Below are positions 1 to 5,631 of a DNA stretch of 7,769 nt, in pieces. The translations under genes and the position numbers were made by a program. Within the stretch, counting starts at the first letter, position 1. Each line of letters opens with the position of its first letter. Source of the stretch: an uncultured Collinsella sp. (GTDB lineage Bacteria; Actinomycetota; Coriobacteriia; Coriobacteriales; Coriobacteriaceae); the NCBI GenBank assembly GCA_937981515.1, contig CALJNY010000265.1, forward strand, positions 1-7,769. Reading direction: 5' to 3'. Below the pieces are notes generated by a model that worked only from the letters and a program-made list of their open reading frames with translations, was not told the DNA's origin and did no database searches.

Positions 1-213
1 ATGGCGGTTTGCCTGGCGCCGACGGTTGTTGTGACGGCGGCGTTTGCCCTAGGGTTTGCGCTCTCGGGCTATCCGCTGCTGTGCTACCTGGCGGCTGGTC
101 TGCACTTGTCGGGCTGTGTGGGCGATTGGTATTACGTGCGAACCATTCTGCGCGACCGTCGCATTGTCGCCTGCGAGGACACGTCCTTTGGCGTGCGCTT
201 TTTTGGTCAGTAG
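1..213 (+). CDS. C-terminal end of a membrane protein, probably DUF3267-like (5'-partial)
   Basis: Open from the first base to TAG at 211-213, giving 70 residues. An ATG is at base 1, but nothing upstream is visible and the segment reads like the tail of a larger protein, so it is called 5'-partial. Residues 1-40 are strongly hydrophobic and can form one or two membrane segments. They are followed by an H-L-x-G-C-x-G-D-W-Y-Y stretch (residues 35-45) and a soluble tail ending in E-D-T-S-F-G-V-R-F-F. An NxxGxxGD-like motif followed by a charged ...xDT..G..fy tail resembles the C-terminus of DUF3267 putative zincin membrane proteins. This is recalled family resemblance; the catalytic HExxH part would lie outside the window. 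The last two codons overlap the left arm of the inverted repeat at 209-315, so the repeat provides the stop codon. Confidence 0.5.
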   Translation: MAVCLAPTVVVTAAFALGFALSGYPLLCYLAAGLHLSGCVGDWYYVRTILRDRRIVACEDTSFGVRFFGQ

Positions 214-315
214 TCTTTTTGGGACGGGGCTATTTTGACTACTTTTTGGAGATGGGTATTTTTGACTGCTTTACGTCAAAAGTAGTCAAAATAGCCCCGT
301 CCCAAAAAGACTACT
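209..315. repeat. 38-bp perfect inverted repeat (GTAGTC/GACTAC palindromic element)
   Basis: Arms 209-246 and 278-315 are perfect reverse complements over 38 bp, with a 31-nt loop at 247-277. Each arm also begins and ends with a short inverted repeat: GTAGTC at 210-215 and 282-287, GACTAC at 237-242 and 309-314. The loop carries a degenerate copy of the inner arm sequence (258-270). A competing smaller hairpin between 258-274 and 276-292 is therefore possible. The element fills the gap between the upstream stop codon and the queH ribosome binding site. It resembles the GTAGTC-GGGGAC-GACTAG repeats after queA and the SDR, so it probably belongs to the same superfamily. It may terminate the upstream transcript, but no T-run follows the right arm. 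A mobile palindromic (REP- or MITE-like) origin is inference; no transposase is present. Confidence 0.9.
235..262 (+). promoter_or_regulatory. Possible queH promoter inside the inverted repeat
   Basis: TTGACT (235-240) and TATTTT (257-262) are spaced 16 bp apart and match the -35 and -10 consensus at 5/6 and 4/6 positions. Transcription would start near 269, in the hairpin loop. The queH mRNA would then lack the left arm and could not form the long stem next to the ribosome binding site. The region is AT-rich because of the repeat itself, so chance matches are likely. Confidence 0.25.
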
Positions 316-337
316 TATTGTGGGGGAGGAGATGTTG

Positions 338-913
338 ATGAAGCCGTTGCTGCTGCATGCTTGCTGTGCGCCGTGTTCGCTCGAGCCGGTCCGCCTGCTG
401 CGCGAGGAGGGGTTTGAGCCCACGATTTGCTGGACCAACCCCAATATTCAGCCGCGCGATGAATGGCAGCGCCGCTTGGACGAGCTGCGCCGGTGGTGTG
501 CCGACGGCGGCATCGAGCTTATCGAGGCAGGGGAGGACCGCGAGCGCTGGGAGACCGGCGTGGCACCGCTGGGTGCCGATCGACCCCGTCGCTGTCGTGC
601 GTGCTATGCCTTGCGCTTGACTGAGGCGTGCCGTGTGGCCCAGGAGCGCGGGTTTGAGTTTGTGGGCACGACGCTCGCCGTCTCGCCGTATCAGCTGTTC
701 GACACCTGCAATGATGTGTTGGAGCGTTTGGCTGCCGCCCGCGGTCTCACTCCGGTGATTCGCGATTTTCGCCCGTATTACCCCGAGGCGACACGCCGTT
801 CGCGCGAGCTTGGCATGTATCGGCAGAATTATTGCGGCTGCCGATTCTCGGCCGTCGAGGCGGCCATGGACCGCGCCCGCATTCGCGACGAGCGCAAGGC
901 TGCCAAAAAGTAG
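338..913 (+). CDS. queH: Epoxyqueuosine reductase QueH
   Basis: Catalyses the last step of queuosine synthesis, reduction of epoxyqueuosine to queuosine at tRNA position 34. It is the oxygen-independent, non-cobalamin counterpart of QueG (DUF208 family). The 191-residue product has the expected length and cysteine pattern: H-A-C-C-A-P-C at 7-13, C86-x-x-C89, and C166-x-C168 near the C-terminus. In characterised QueH, cysteines of this kind bind a [4Fe-4S] cluster and an iron centre. W-T-N-P-N-I-Q-P (32-39) and G-T-T-L-A-V-S-P-Y (110-118) match the family NPNIxP and TTLxxSP blocks. The ATG at 338 is preferred because GAGGAG (326-331) ends 6 nt upstream. The in-frame GTG at 320 and ATG at 332 precede or abut that site. 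queA follows after 64 bp, consistent with co-transcription. Confidence 0.93.
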   Translation: MKPLLLHACCAPCSLEPVRLLREEGFEPTICWTNPNIQPRDEWQRRLDELRRWCADGGIELIEAGEDRERWETGVAPLGADRPRRCRACYALRLTEACRVAQERGFEFVGTTLAVSPYQLFDTCNDVLERLAAARGLTPVIRDFRPYYPEATRRSRELGMYRQNYCGCRFSAVEAAMDRARIRDERKAAKK

Positions 914-977
914 TTCATTTGAGACGTCAGCCTGCTAGGATGTAGAGCGGAATTTGGCTATATAAGGAGTATCCGAC

Positions 978-2195
978 GTGTCTATGCGTACCGATGATTT
1001 TGACTACAACCTTCCTGAGGAACTGATCGCCCAGGCTCCTGCCGAGCCGCGTGACTCCTGCCGCCTACTGGTGGTGGATCGCAAGGGCTCCCAGGCGGGA
1101 ACGCCGCTGGAGCACGGCGGTACCGTTGAGCACCGCATCTTCCGCGACATCATCGACTATATCGAGCCGGGCGATGTGCTCGTCATCAACAAGACGCGCG
1201 TGATGCCGGCCCGCCTGATCGGTCGCAAAGCCGGCTCGGGCGGCGTGGTCGAGACGCTGCTGCTCAAGCGCCGCGAGGACGTGGATCCGCTGGGCCACGT
1301 TTGGGAGTGCTTGGTCAAGCCGGGCAAGCGCCTAAAGCCCGGCGCTCAGATTGAGTATCGCGCCGGTGGCGCCCATGCGCCCGAGGGCGCGCCCGTGGTG
1401 CTGACGGCCGAGGTCATCGACTTTGTCACCGATAGCCGCGGTGGCCGCCTGGTGCGCTTTGAGCCGGCCGGTTGCAATGCCGCCGGCGACCCGCGCACGC
1501 TCGACGAGGCCATTCACGCCGCCGGTCACGTGCCGCTGCCGCCCTACATTACCGATTACGAGGGCGATCCCGAGAAGTACCAGACCGTCTACGCCATGAA
1601 GGAAGAGCACTCGGCTGCCGCTCCTACGGCGGGCTTGCACTTTACCCCCGAGCTTATGGCCGCTATCGAGGCCAAGGGCGCGAAGTTTGCCGCCGTCGAG
1701 CTCGAAGTGGGCATCGATACCTTCCGTCTGGTGGAGGAGGACGATCCCACGCAGCATGTGATGCACACCGAGCGCTACCACGTATCGCAGGAGGTGGTCG
1801 ATGCCGTGCATAAGGCTAAGGCCGAGGGGCATCGCGTGATTGCCGTTGGTACTACCGCGGTGCGCTCGCTCGAGAGCGCGTTTGACGCCGATGCGCCGGT
1901 GTCCGATCCGGCTGTGACGGCGCGCTATTTTGAGGGGCGTGAGGACGGCGCCGACACGCTCGGCCGCGGTGACATCGTGGTGCGCGAGAACGCGACGACG
2001 CAGCTCTACCTCATGCCCGGCTCGACCTATCACGTGGTCGACGCGCTGATCACGAACTTCCACGTGCCGCGCTCCACGCTCATGATGCTCGTGAGCGCGC
2101 TTGCCTCCCGCGACCAGATCATGGATGCCTACGCCGCCGCCATCGAGGAGCGCTACCGCTTCTTCAGCTTTGGTGACGCGATGCTCATTTGTTAG
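978..2195 (+). CDS. queA: tRNA preQ1(34) S-adenosylmethionine ribosyltransferase-isomerase QueA
   Basis: Transfers and isomerises the ribosyl part of S-adenosylmethionine onto preQ1 at tRNA position 34, forming epoxyqueuosine, the substrate of QueH. Family blocks are in order: D-Y-N-L-P-E-E-L-I-A-Q (9-19), V-I-N-K-T-R-V-M-P-A-R-L (69-80), A-A-A-P-T-A-G-L-H-F-T (213-223), V-G-T-T-A-V-R-S-L-E-S (290-300), T-N-F-H-V-P-R-S-T-L-M-M-L-V-S-A (359-374) and F-F-S-F-G-D-A-M-L (395-403). The start is GTG at 978: AAGGAG (964-969) lies 8 nt upstream, against 14 nt for the ATG at 984. At 405 residues it exceeds E. coli QueA (about 350). Extra residues fall near 36-50, 129-180 and 303-330. The usual HVGxGTF block reads E-V-G-I-D-T-F (243-249). 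A weak promoter, TTCATT (914-919) and TAGGAT (936-941), may lie in the gap after queH. Confidence 0.96.
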   Translation: MSMRTDDFDYNLPEELIAQAPAEPRDSCRLLVVDRKGSQAGTPLEHGGTVEHRIFRDIIDYIEPGDVLVINKTRVMPARLIGRKAGSGGVVETLLLKRREDVDPLGHVWECLVKPGKRLKPGAQIEYRAGGAHAPEGAPVVLTAEVIDFVTDSRGGRLVRFEPAGCNAAGDPRTLDEAIHAAGHVPLPPYITDYEGDPEKYQTVYAMKEEHSAAAPTAGLHFTPELMAAIEAKGAKFAAVELEVGIDTFRLVEEDDPTQHVMHTERYHVSQEVVDAVHKAKAEGHRVIAVGTTAVRSLESAFDADAPVSDPAVTARYFEGREDGADTLGRGDIVVRENATTQLYLMPGSTYHVVDALITNFHVPRSTLMMLVSALASRDQIMDAYAAAIEERYRFFSFGDAMLIC

Positions 2196-2222
2196 TTACG
2201 CGGTTCTACGAACCGCGTAACT
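2194..2222 (+). terminator. Stop-codon hairpin after queA (unit A, part 1)
   Basis: A perfect 13-bp stem, 2194-2206 with 2210-2222, and a 3-nt loop. The left arm begins inside the queA TAG codon. There is no T-run after the stem, so it is not a classical intrinsic terminator; it could act in 3'-end processing or mRNA stabilisation. A counterpart with the same first six bases (GTTACG) and three compensated base-pair changes follows the SDR at 5491-5518. Confidence 0.6.
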
Positions 2223-2226
2223 GCTC

Positions 2227-2333
2227 GACGCTGCAAACGCCCCTAAGCGGCAATCTGACGTTCAATCGTCGGGCATGACCAGAAGGTCAATGCCCTCCTC
2301 TTTCACGTCACCTTGCTCGCTTAGGGGCGTTTT
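2227..2333 (+). other. Long structured stem-loop with AGAA-capped core (unit A, part 2)
   Basis: Preceded by GACGCTGC (2227-2234). The outer stem of 15 bp pairs 2235-2249 with 2318-2332. An inner 5-bp stem pairs 2256-2260 with 2306-2310. The apical stem pairs GGGCAT (2271-2276) with ATGCCC (2290-2295), then GACC with GGTC (2277-2280/2285-2288) around an AGAA loop (2281-2284), with one bulged A at 2289. The outer stem ends in GGGGCG followed by TTTT, so on the + strand it could also terminate transcription. The same architecture recurs at 5532-5631 with different stem sequences. It may be a structured 3'-UTR or small RNA, a bidirectional terminator, or a palindromic repeat. Membership of a known family, such as the Collinsella-1 RNA motif, was not tested. 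Confidence 0.6.
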
Positions 2334-2375
2334 CGCTGTCAGCGCCAAAACATCGGCGTTGCCGTGGTTGTTGCT

Positions 2376-2499
2376 GTAGTCATTGGGGACGTTCTTAAAT
2401 GACTAGTCAAAGGGGACACTCTTGCGGCGCTTGGCACTTGACTAGTCGTTGGGGACTTTCTTGTTCGACTAGTCGTTTAAGAACGTCCCCAACGACTAC
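2376..2499. repeat. GTAGTC...GACTAGTC inverted repeat (unit A, part 3)
   Basis: Arms 2376-2408 and 2467-2499 (33 nt) pair at 31 positions; the exceptions are one A/C mismatch (2382/2493) and one T/G. Each arm contains GGGGACGTTCTTAAA or its complement, and its inner end is the octamer palindrome GACTAGTC. The 58-nt centre holds a further GACTAGTC (2440-2447) and extra GGGGAC units (2412, 2451), which suggests insertion of similar units into each other. The first 49 nt (2377-2425) match 5673-5721 at 47 positions, and 2469-2498 is identical to 5802-5831. No open reading frame of note lies within it. Confidence 0.88.
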
Positions 2500-2516
2500 C
2501 TTGCGGCAATCTAATA

Positions 2517-2583
2517 AGTTGCGGTGAGATAGTTCTTGAATTGGCCTTTTTGAGGGCTCAACAGGAACTATCTCACCGCAACT
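2517..2583. repeat. Perfect 19-bp inverted repeat between convergent genes
   Basis: Positions 2517-2535 pair perfectly with 2565-2583 (core TTGCGGTGAGATAGTTC). One G-U and two more pairs extend the stem to 22 bp (2517-2538/2562-2583). The 23-nt loop is itself partly self-complementary. It lies between the 3' ends of queA (+) and the coiled-coil gene (-), where a bidirectional terminator would be expected. No clean T-run flanks it on either strand; the nearest is TTTTT at 2595-2599. It is unrelated to the GTAGTC repeats, so this gap holds at least two repeat families. Confidence 0.8.
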
Positions 2584-2609
2584 GCGTTGGGGCGTTTTTG
2601 GCAACCGGC

Positions 2610-4391
2610 TTACTTGCTCGCGAACAGCCAGATTGCGATGATCGCCAGGATTGTGGCGATGATGCAGGCGATGGCTCCGGTGAATTTGACGCGTGAGTCG
2701 CGGGTTCGCTTGCGCACGTCGTCTTCGGCGGCCTCGAGTTGGGCAACTTCGCGCTCGGTCTCGGTATGCTCGGCCTTGTCGCGTGCCAAGGACCCGGCGA
2801 GCGATTCGGTGATCTCGGGATGGTCGTGCACCTCGGTCGCCTGCTCGATAATCGACTGCGCATGTGCGGCGTCCGCTTGGGCGTTGGCGATGGCCTGCTC
2901 TTGCTCGCGGCGTGCCTTGTCCTGCGTGGCGATCTTTTCGCGCAGCTCGCGCTGGCGCGTCGCGGCGGCAGTTTTTGCGGACTGCAGCTCGTCGCGCGCG
3001 GCATCTGCCTCAGCCGTTACGGCCTGGTGCGCGCGTTTAGCGTCGGCGATGGGGGCCTGTGCCTGCTCGACGGCCTGCTCGGCGGCGGCAAGTGAATGCT
3101 CAAGATCGGCAGTCACTTGCGGAATATCTTCCTCGGCCTTGCGGAGGGCGTCGGCAGCGTCGGAGATTTGCATAGACAACTCGTTGGTGCGTACGGTGTA
3201 ATTGGCGGGATTTGCCGAAGGGTTGCGCTGCAGCTCGGCATACTCGCGACGCAAGGTCTCGAGCTGTGCGCGCGTAGCATCGGCAGTTTGTCGTGCGGCG
3301 GCGACACCGGCATTGCGCTCAGCCTTCACTTTGTCGCGGATACGCTTGGAATCCTCAAGGCGACGAACGAGGCGGTTGCCGGTCTCGCGCGAGCTCGCCT
3401 CGCGGGCTTCCACGGCGTCGAGTGCAGCCTTCAGGCGGAGCTCGGTCGCATCGTCCTCTGCCTTCATTTGCTCGAGCTGGCCCTTGAGCTCCGTCGCTTT
3501 GGCGGCATGGGCATCACGGTTAATTTCAGCTGCCGCAGCGGTCTTCTGTGCCGCGGCAATCGCCTGGCGTTGATCGGCGATGATCTGATCGTAGCGGTCT
3601 GCGATGTCCTGGCGCGTCTCGAGCTCCTCTGCCTGGTCGGCGATGCGCTGCTCAAGCTCAGCTAAATGGGCGCGGGCATCGGCGAGCGCCTTTTTGGCGG
3701 CGTTCATCTCGCGCATGGCCGACGCGCCCTGGGCGATAAAAGTGCCCACGGCGTTAGCGGTGTTTGAGACGGCGCTCCCCAGGTCGCGACTCGTGGCGGG
3801 AGCATGCGGGGTGGTCGGGTGCGCGGCCTCGGCGGCATTCGTGTCGGCAGTCTGCGGCGCGGCGATATTGCCGGTGCCGCCTTCGATCACGGAAAAGCCC
3901 GCTGCGTGCGGGTCGACCGCATCGGCGCCGATCGTGGGGTGCTCGAGTTGCAGGAACGAGGGCATGGTGCTGCCCTGGTCGGCAACCGGGGTCTCGCCGG
4001 GCACAAACGTCGAGGCAGCCTCGGCGGCTTCCTCCTCCTCGGCGTCGACATCGGCATCGGCGACAGCGTCTTTCATCGCTTTGACGGCATCCATCATGGA
4101 GTCCATGACGGCGTCGAGCTCTTCTTCCGAAGACACCTCGATGGGGCCCGCTGCTTGCGGAGCGTTCTCGGCCTTGGGTTCAGTATCGCTTGGGTCCGGC
4201 TGCTCTAGCTGCTCTCCTTTGCCTTGATCTGCGGCAACATTTGCGTCTCCGGCCTCGTCTGCGGCGGCAGGAGCCTCCTCGACAGCGGCATCAATGCCGC
4301 CATCGCTGCTGGTAGAAGTATCGCAGTCGTCAATGGTGTCTGCGGAATCATCAATATGCTGTTGAGTCTGGGGGTCCAGCTCGTCTGTCAT
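2610..4391 (-). CDS. Acidic coiled-coil protein with C-terminal membrane anchor, function unknown
   Basis: Not recognised as a named family. The start is the ATG at 4391 (M-T-D-E-L): GAGGAG ends 9 nt upstream, while the ATG at 4397 is only 3 nt from it. An ORF extension to 4514 lacks support. The product is 593 residues. Residues 1-165 are very acidic, low in complexity and rich in A, D and E, so probably disordered. Residues 222-390, 402-520 and 535-562 are rich in A, E, Q, R and K with no prolines in long stretches, typical of coiled coil. A break at 389-400 (R-N-P-S-A-N-P-A-N) may be a hinge. Residues 570-590 form a single hydrophobic helix preceded by K-R-T-R-D-S-R-V-K and followed by three residues. 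There is no signal peptide. The layout predicts a tail-anchored protein with a cytoplasmic rod. It is convergent with queA and divergent from the SDR. A scaffold or envelope-associated role is speculation. Confidence 0.85.
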   Translation of the reverse strand: MTDELDPQTQQHIDDSADTIDDCDTSTSSDGGIDAAVEEAPAAADEAGDANVAADQGKGEQLEQPDPSDTEPKAENAPQAAGPIEVSSEEELDAVMDSMMDAVKAMKDAVADADVDAEEEEAAEAASTFVPGETPVADQGSTMPSFLQLEHPTIGADAVDPHAAGFSVIEGGTGNIAAPQTADTNAAEAAHPTTPHAPATSRDLGSAVSNTANAVGTFIAQGASAMREMNAAKKALADARAHLAELEQRIADQAEELETRQDIADRYDQIIADQRQAIAAAQKTAAAAEINRDAHAAKATELKGQLEQMKAEDDATELRLKAALDAVEAREASSRETGNRLVRRLEDSKRIRDKVKAERNAGVAAARQTADATRAQLETLRREYAELQRNPSANPANYTVRTNELSMQISDAADALRKAEEDIPQVTADLEHSLAAAEQAVEQAQAPIADAKRAHQAVTAEADAARDELQSAKTAAATRQRELREKIATQDKARREQEQAIANAQADAAHAQSIIEQATEVHDHPEITESLAGSLARDKAEHTETEREVAQLEAAEDDVRKRTRDSRVKFTGAIACIIATILAIIAIWLFASK

Positions 4392-4424
4392 AGGCATGTG
4401 CTCCTCATCGTTGTTTGTCACCCT

Positions 4425-4430
4425 ATGATA
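4425..4430 (-). promoter_or_regulatory. Possible -10 box of the coiled-coil gene
   Basis: On the minus strand the sequence reads TATCAT, matching TATAAT at 5/6 positions, 33 bases before the chosen ATG at 4391. No convincing -35 hexamer lies 16-18 bp further upstream, so the call is weak. Confidence 0.25.
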
Positions 4431-4530
4431 AAGTCTCGCGCCGACATCCCGCGCCCCGCAGCAAAGTTTCAAAACGTGTTCGATGGCTAGCGTCGATAGC
4501 AAAAACTCGGCCACTTTATCCAGTTTGTAC

Positions 4531-4559
4531 TTGACAATCCCTTCACCGAAAGACGTTAT
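4531..4559 (+). promoter_or_regulatory. Possible SDR promoter
   Basis: A perfect TTGACA (4531-4536) is followed after 17 bp by CGTTAT (4554-4559), a 3/6 match to the -10 consensus. This would give a leader of about 120 nt before the ATG at 4688. The divergent intergenic region 4392-4687 (296 bp) must carry the promoters of both flanking genes, and this is the best -35 match on the + strand. No clear operator palindrome was found. Confidence 0.3.
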
Positions 4560-4687
4560 GCCGTTCGCCTGCCGAGGCCTTTTCTTTTCACTTGAACACG
4601 CTAAAGTTGCATCTCAGCTTTTGGCGCGTTTATTTTGGATGCGCGCAGTCGGCGGGCGTGCCCGTCGCGATTTTGAAAGGACTTCGT

Positions 4688-5488
4688 ATGGGACTTTTCA
4701 CTGGTAAGACCGTGATCGTCACCGGCGGCGGCAAGGCCACGCTTAAGGACGGTTCCGCCGGCTCCATCGGCTACGGCATCGATATCGCTTTTGCCAAGGA
4801 GGGCGCGAACCTCGTTATCACCGGTCGTAACGTCGCCAAGCTCGAGGCCGCCAAGGAGTCTCTTGAGGCTGAGTACGGTGTCAAGGTTCTGCCTGTTCAG
4901 GCCGATGTCTCGGCTGGTCAGGACAACGAGGCTGTCGTCCAGAACGTCATCGACAAGGCGATTGAGGAGTTCGGTCGCATCGACGCCGTCGTCAACAACG
5001 CTCAGGCCAGTGCCTCGGGCGTGACCATCGCCGACCACACTATGGACCAGTTTAACCTGGCCATTTACTCTGGCCTGTATGCAACCTATCTGTATATGCA
5101 GAAGGCCTATCCGCACCTGAAGGAGACCAAGGGCTCCGTGGTCAACTTTGCCTCGGGCGCCGGCCTGTTTGGCAACTACGGCCAGTGCAGCTACGCCGCC
5201 GCCAAGGAAGGCATCCGCGGCTTGACCCGCGTTGCCGCCAACGAGTGGGGCAAGGACGGCATCAACGTCAACATTGTGTGCCCGCTTGCCTGGACTGCTG
5301 CGCTCGAGAACTTCCAGGACGCCTATCCCGAGGCGTTTAAGGCCAACGTCCACATGCCGCCGGCAGGCCACTACGGCGACGTCGAGAAGGAGATCGGCCG
5401 CGTGGTCGTTCAGCTCTGCGGCCCCGACTTTAAGTATATGAACGGCGAGACCGTCACCCTCGAGGGCGGCATGGGCCAGCGGCCTTAG
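4688..5488 (+). CDS. Short-chain dehydrogenase/reductase, candidate 12-alpha-hydroxysteroid dehydrogenase
   Basis: A 266-residue classical SDR, the normal length for the family. The ATG at 4688 is chosen because GAAAGGA lies 6 nt upstream; the ATG at 4592 only adds an unrelated extension. The cofactor loop reads T12-G-G-G-K, then a longer than usual spacer, then G25-S-I-G-Y-G30, compared with the usual TGxxxGIG. T45-G-R47 after the second strand favours NADP(H). D73 and N-N-A-Q (103-106) follow, then catalytic S156, Y169 and K173 (Y-A-A-A-K). The C-terminal motif is G-E-T-V-T-L-E-G-G-M. The G-G-G-K...S-I-G-Y-G-I loop, N-N-A-Q-A-S-A-S-G and F-A-S-G-A-G-L-F-G-N resemble, from memory, bile-acid 12-alpha-hydroxysteroid dehydrogenases of Clostridium scindens and Eggerthella, often annotated as 3-oxoacyl-ACP reductases. 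The SDR call is firm; the substrate is inferred. It stands alone, with no fatty-acid genes nearby. Confidence 0.9.
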   Translation: MGLFTGKTVIVTGGGKATLKDGSAGSIGYGIDIAFAKEGANLVITGRNVAKLEAAKESLEAEYGVKVLPVQADVSAGQDNEAVVQNVIDKAIEEFGRIDAVVNNAQASASGVTIADHTMDQFNLAIYSGLYATYLYMQKAYPHLKETKGSVVNFASGAGLFGNYGQCSYAAAKEGIRGLTRVAANEWGKDGINVNIVCPLAWTAALENFQDAYPEAFKANVHMPPAGHYGDVEKEIGRVVVQLCGPDFKYMNGETVTLEGGMGQRP

Positions 5489-5490
5489 GG

Positions 5491-5518
5491 GTTACGGCGT
5501 TTTGCCAAACGCCGTAAC
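5491..5518 (+). terminator. Stop-codon hairpin after the SDR (unit B, part 1)
   Basis: A perfect 12-bp stem, 5491-5502 with 5507-5518, with a 4-nt loop, starting 2 nt after the SDR stop codon. It is the counterpart of 2194-2222. Three stem positions differ from that copy and each is compensated on the opposite arm. No T-run follows the stem, so termination is not certain. Confidence 0.6.
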
Positions 5519-5523
5519 GGGCC

Positions 5524-5631
5524 GACGCTGCGCGGTCACCAGAGCGACAATTTGTCATTCAAAGAGGGCGGCATGACCAGAAGGTCTATGCCGCCCTCTT
5601 TTCATGCCAACTTGTTCGCTCTGGCGACCGC
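5524..5631 (+). other. Long structured stem-loop with AGAA-capped core (unit B, part 2)
   Basis: Preceded by GACGCTGC (5524-5531), as in unit A. The outer stem pairs 5532-5547 with 5616-5631 (15 of 16 pairs; A5538/C5625 is unpaired). The apical stem is perfect over 14 bp (5561-5574 with 5588-5601), then GACC/GGTC (5575-5578/5583-5586) around AGAA (5579-5582), with one bulged T at 5587. Compared with unit A, eight of the 15 outer left-arm bases differ and seven of those changes are compensated on the right arm. The apical G-C-A-T-GACCAGAAGGTC-n-A-T-G-C core is unchanged. GCTCTGGC (5618-5625) can alternatively pair with GCCAGAGC (5643-5650). There is no T-run after the stem. Confidence 0.6.

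Noticed and set aside
1332..2063. 243-aa minus-strand open frame opposite queA
   Set aside because: Antisense shadow of queA, with the same composition bias and no recognisable domain.
2194..2583. CRISPR array or tRNA gene in the repeat region
   Set aside because: The repeats are inverted and nested, not regularly spaced direct repeats with unique spacers, and no cloverleaf with a T-loop signature is visible.
2407..2604. 65-aa minus-strand open frame across repeat unit A
   Set aside because: It lies wholly in palindromic repeat sequence and its residues simply translate the repeat arms.
3604..4227. Serine/alanine-rich + strand open frames across the coiled-coil gene
   Set aside because: Low-complexity frames opposite the alanine- and glutamate-rich minus-strand gene. 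The minus frame has a ribosome binding site, heptad-like composition and a membrane anchor.
4392..4514. N-terminal extension of the coiled-coil protein to 4514
   Set aside because: The GAGGAG site lies within this extension and is best placed for the ATG at 4391; the extra residues look unrelated to the acidic N-terminus.
4592..4687. N-terminal extension of the SDR to 4592
   Set aside because: The SDR fold begins at the M-G-L-F-T-G-K-T-V segment encoded from 4688, which has a good ribosome binding site; the extension is upstream leader.
4601..5371. 256-aa minus-strand open frame opposite the SDR
   Set aside because: Antisense shadow of a clear SDR; no supporting motif.
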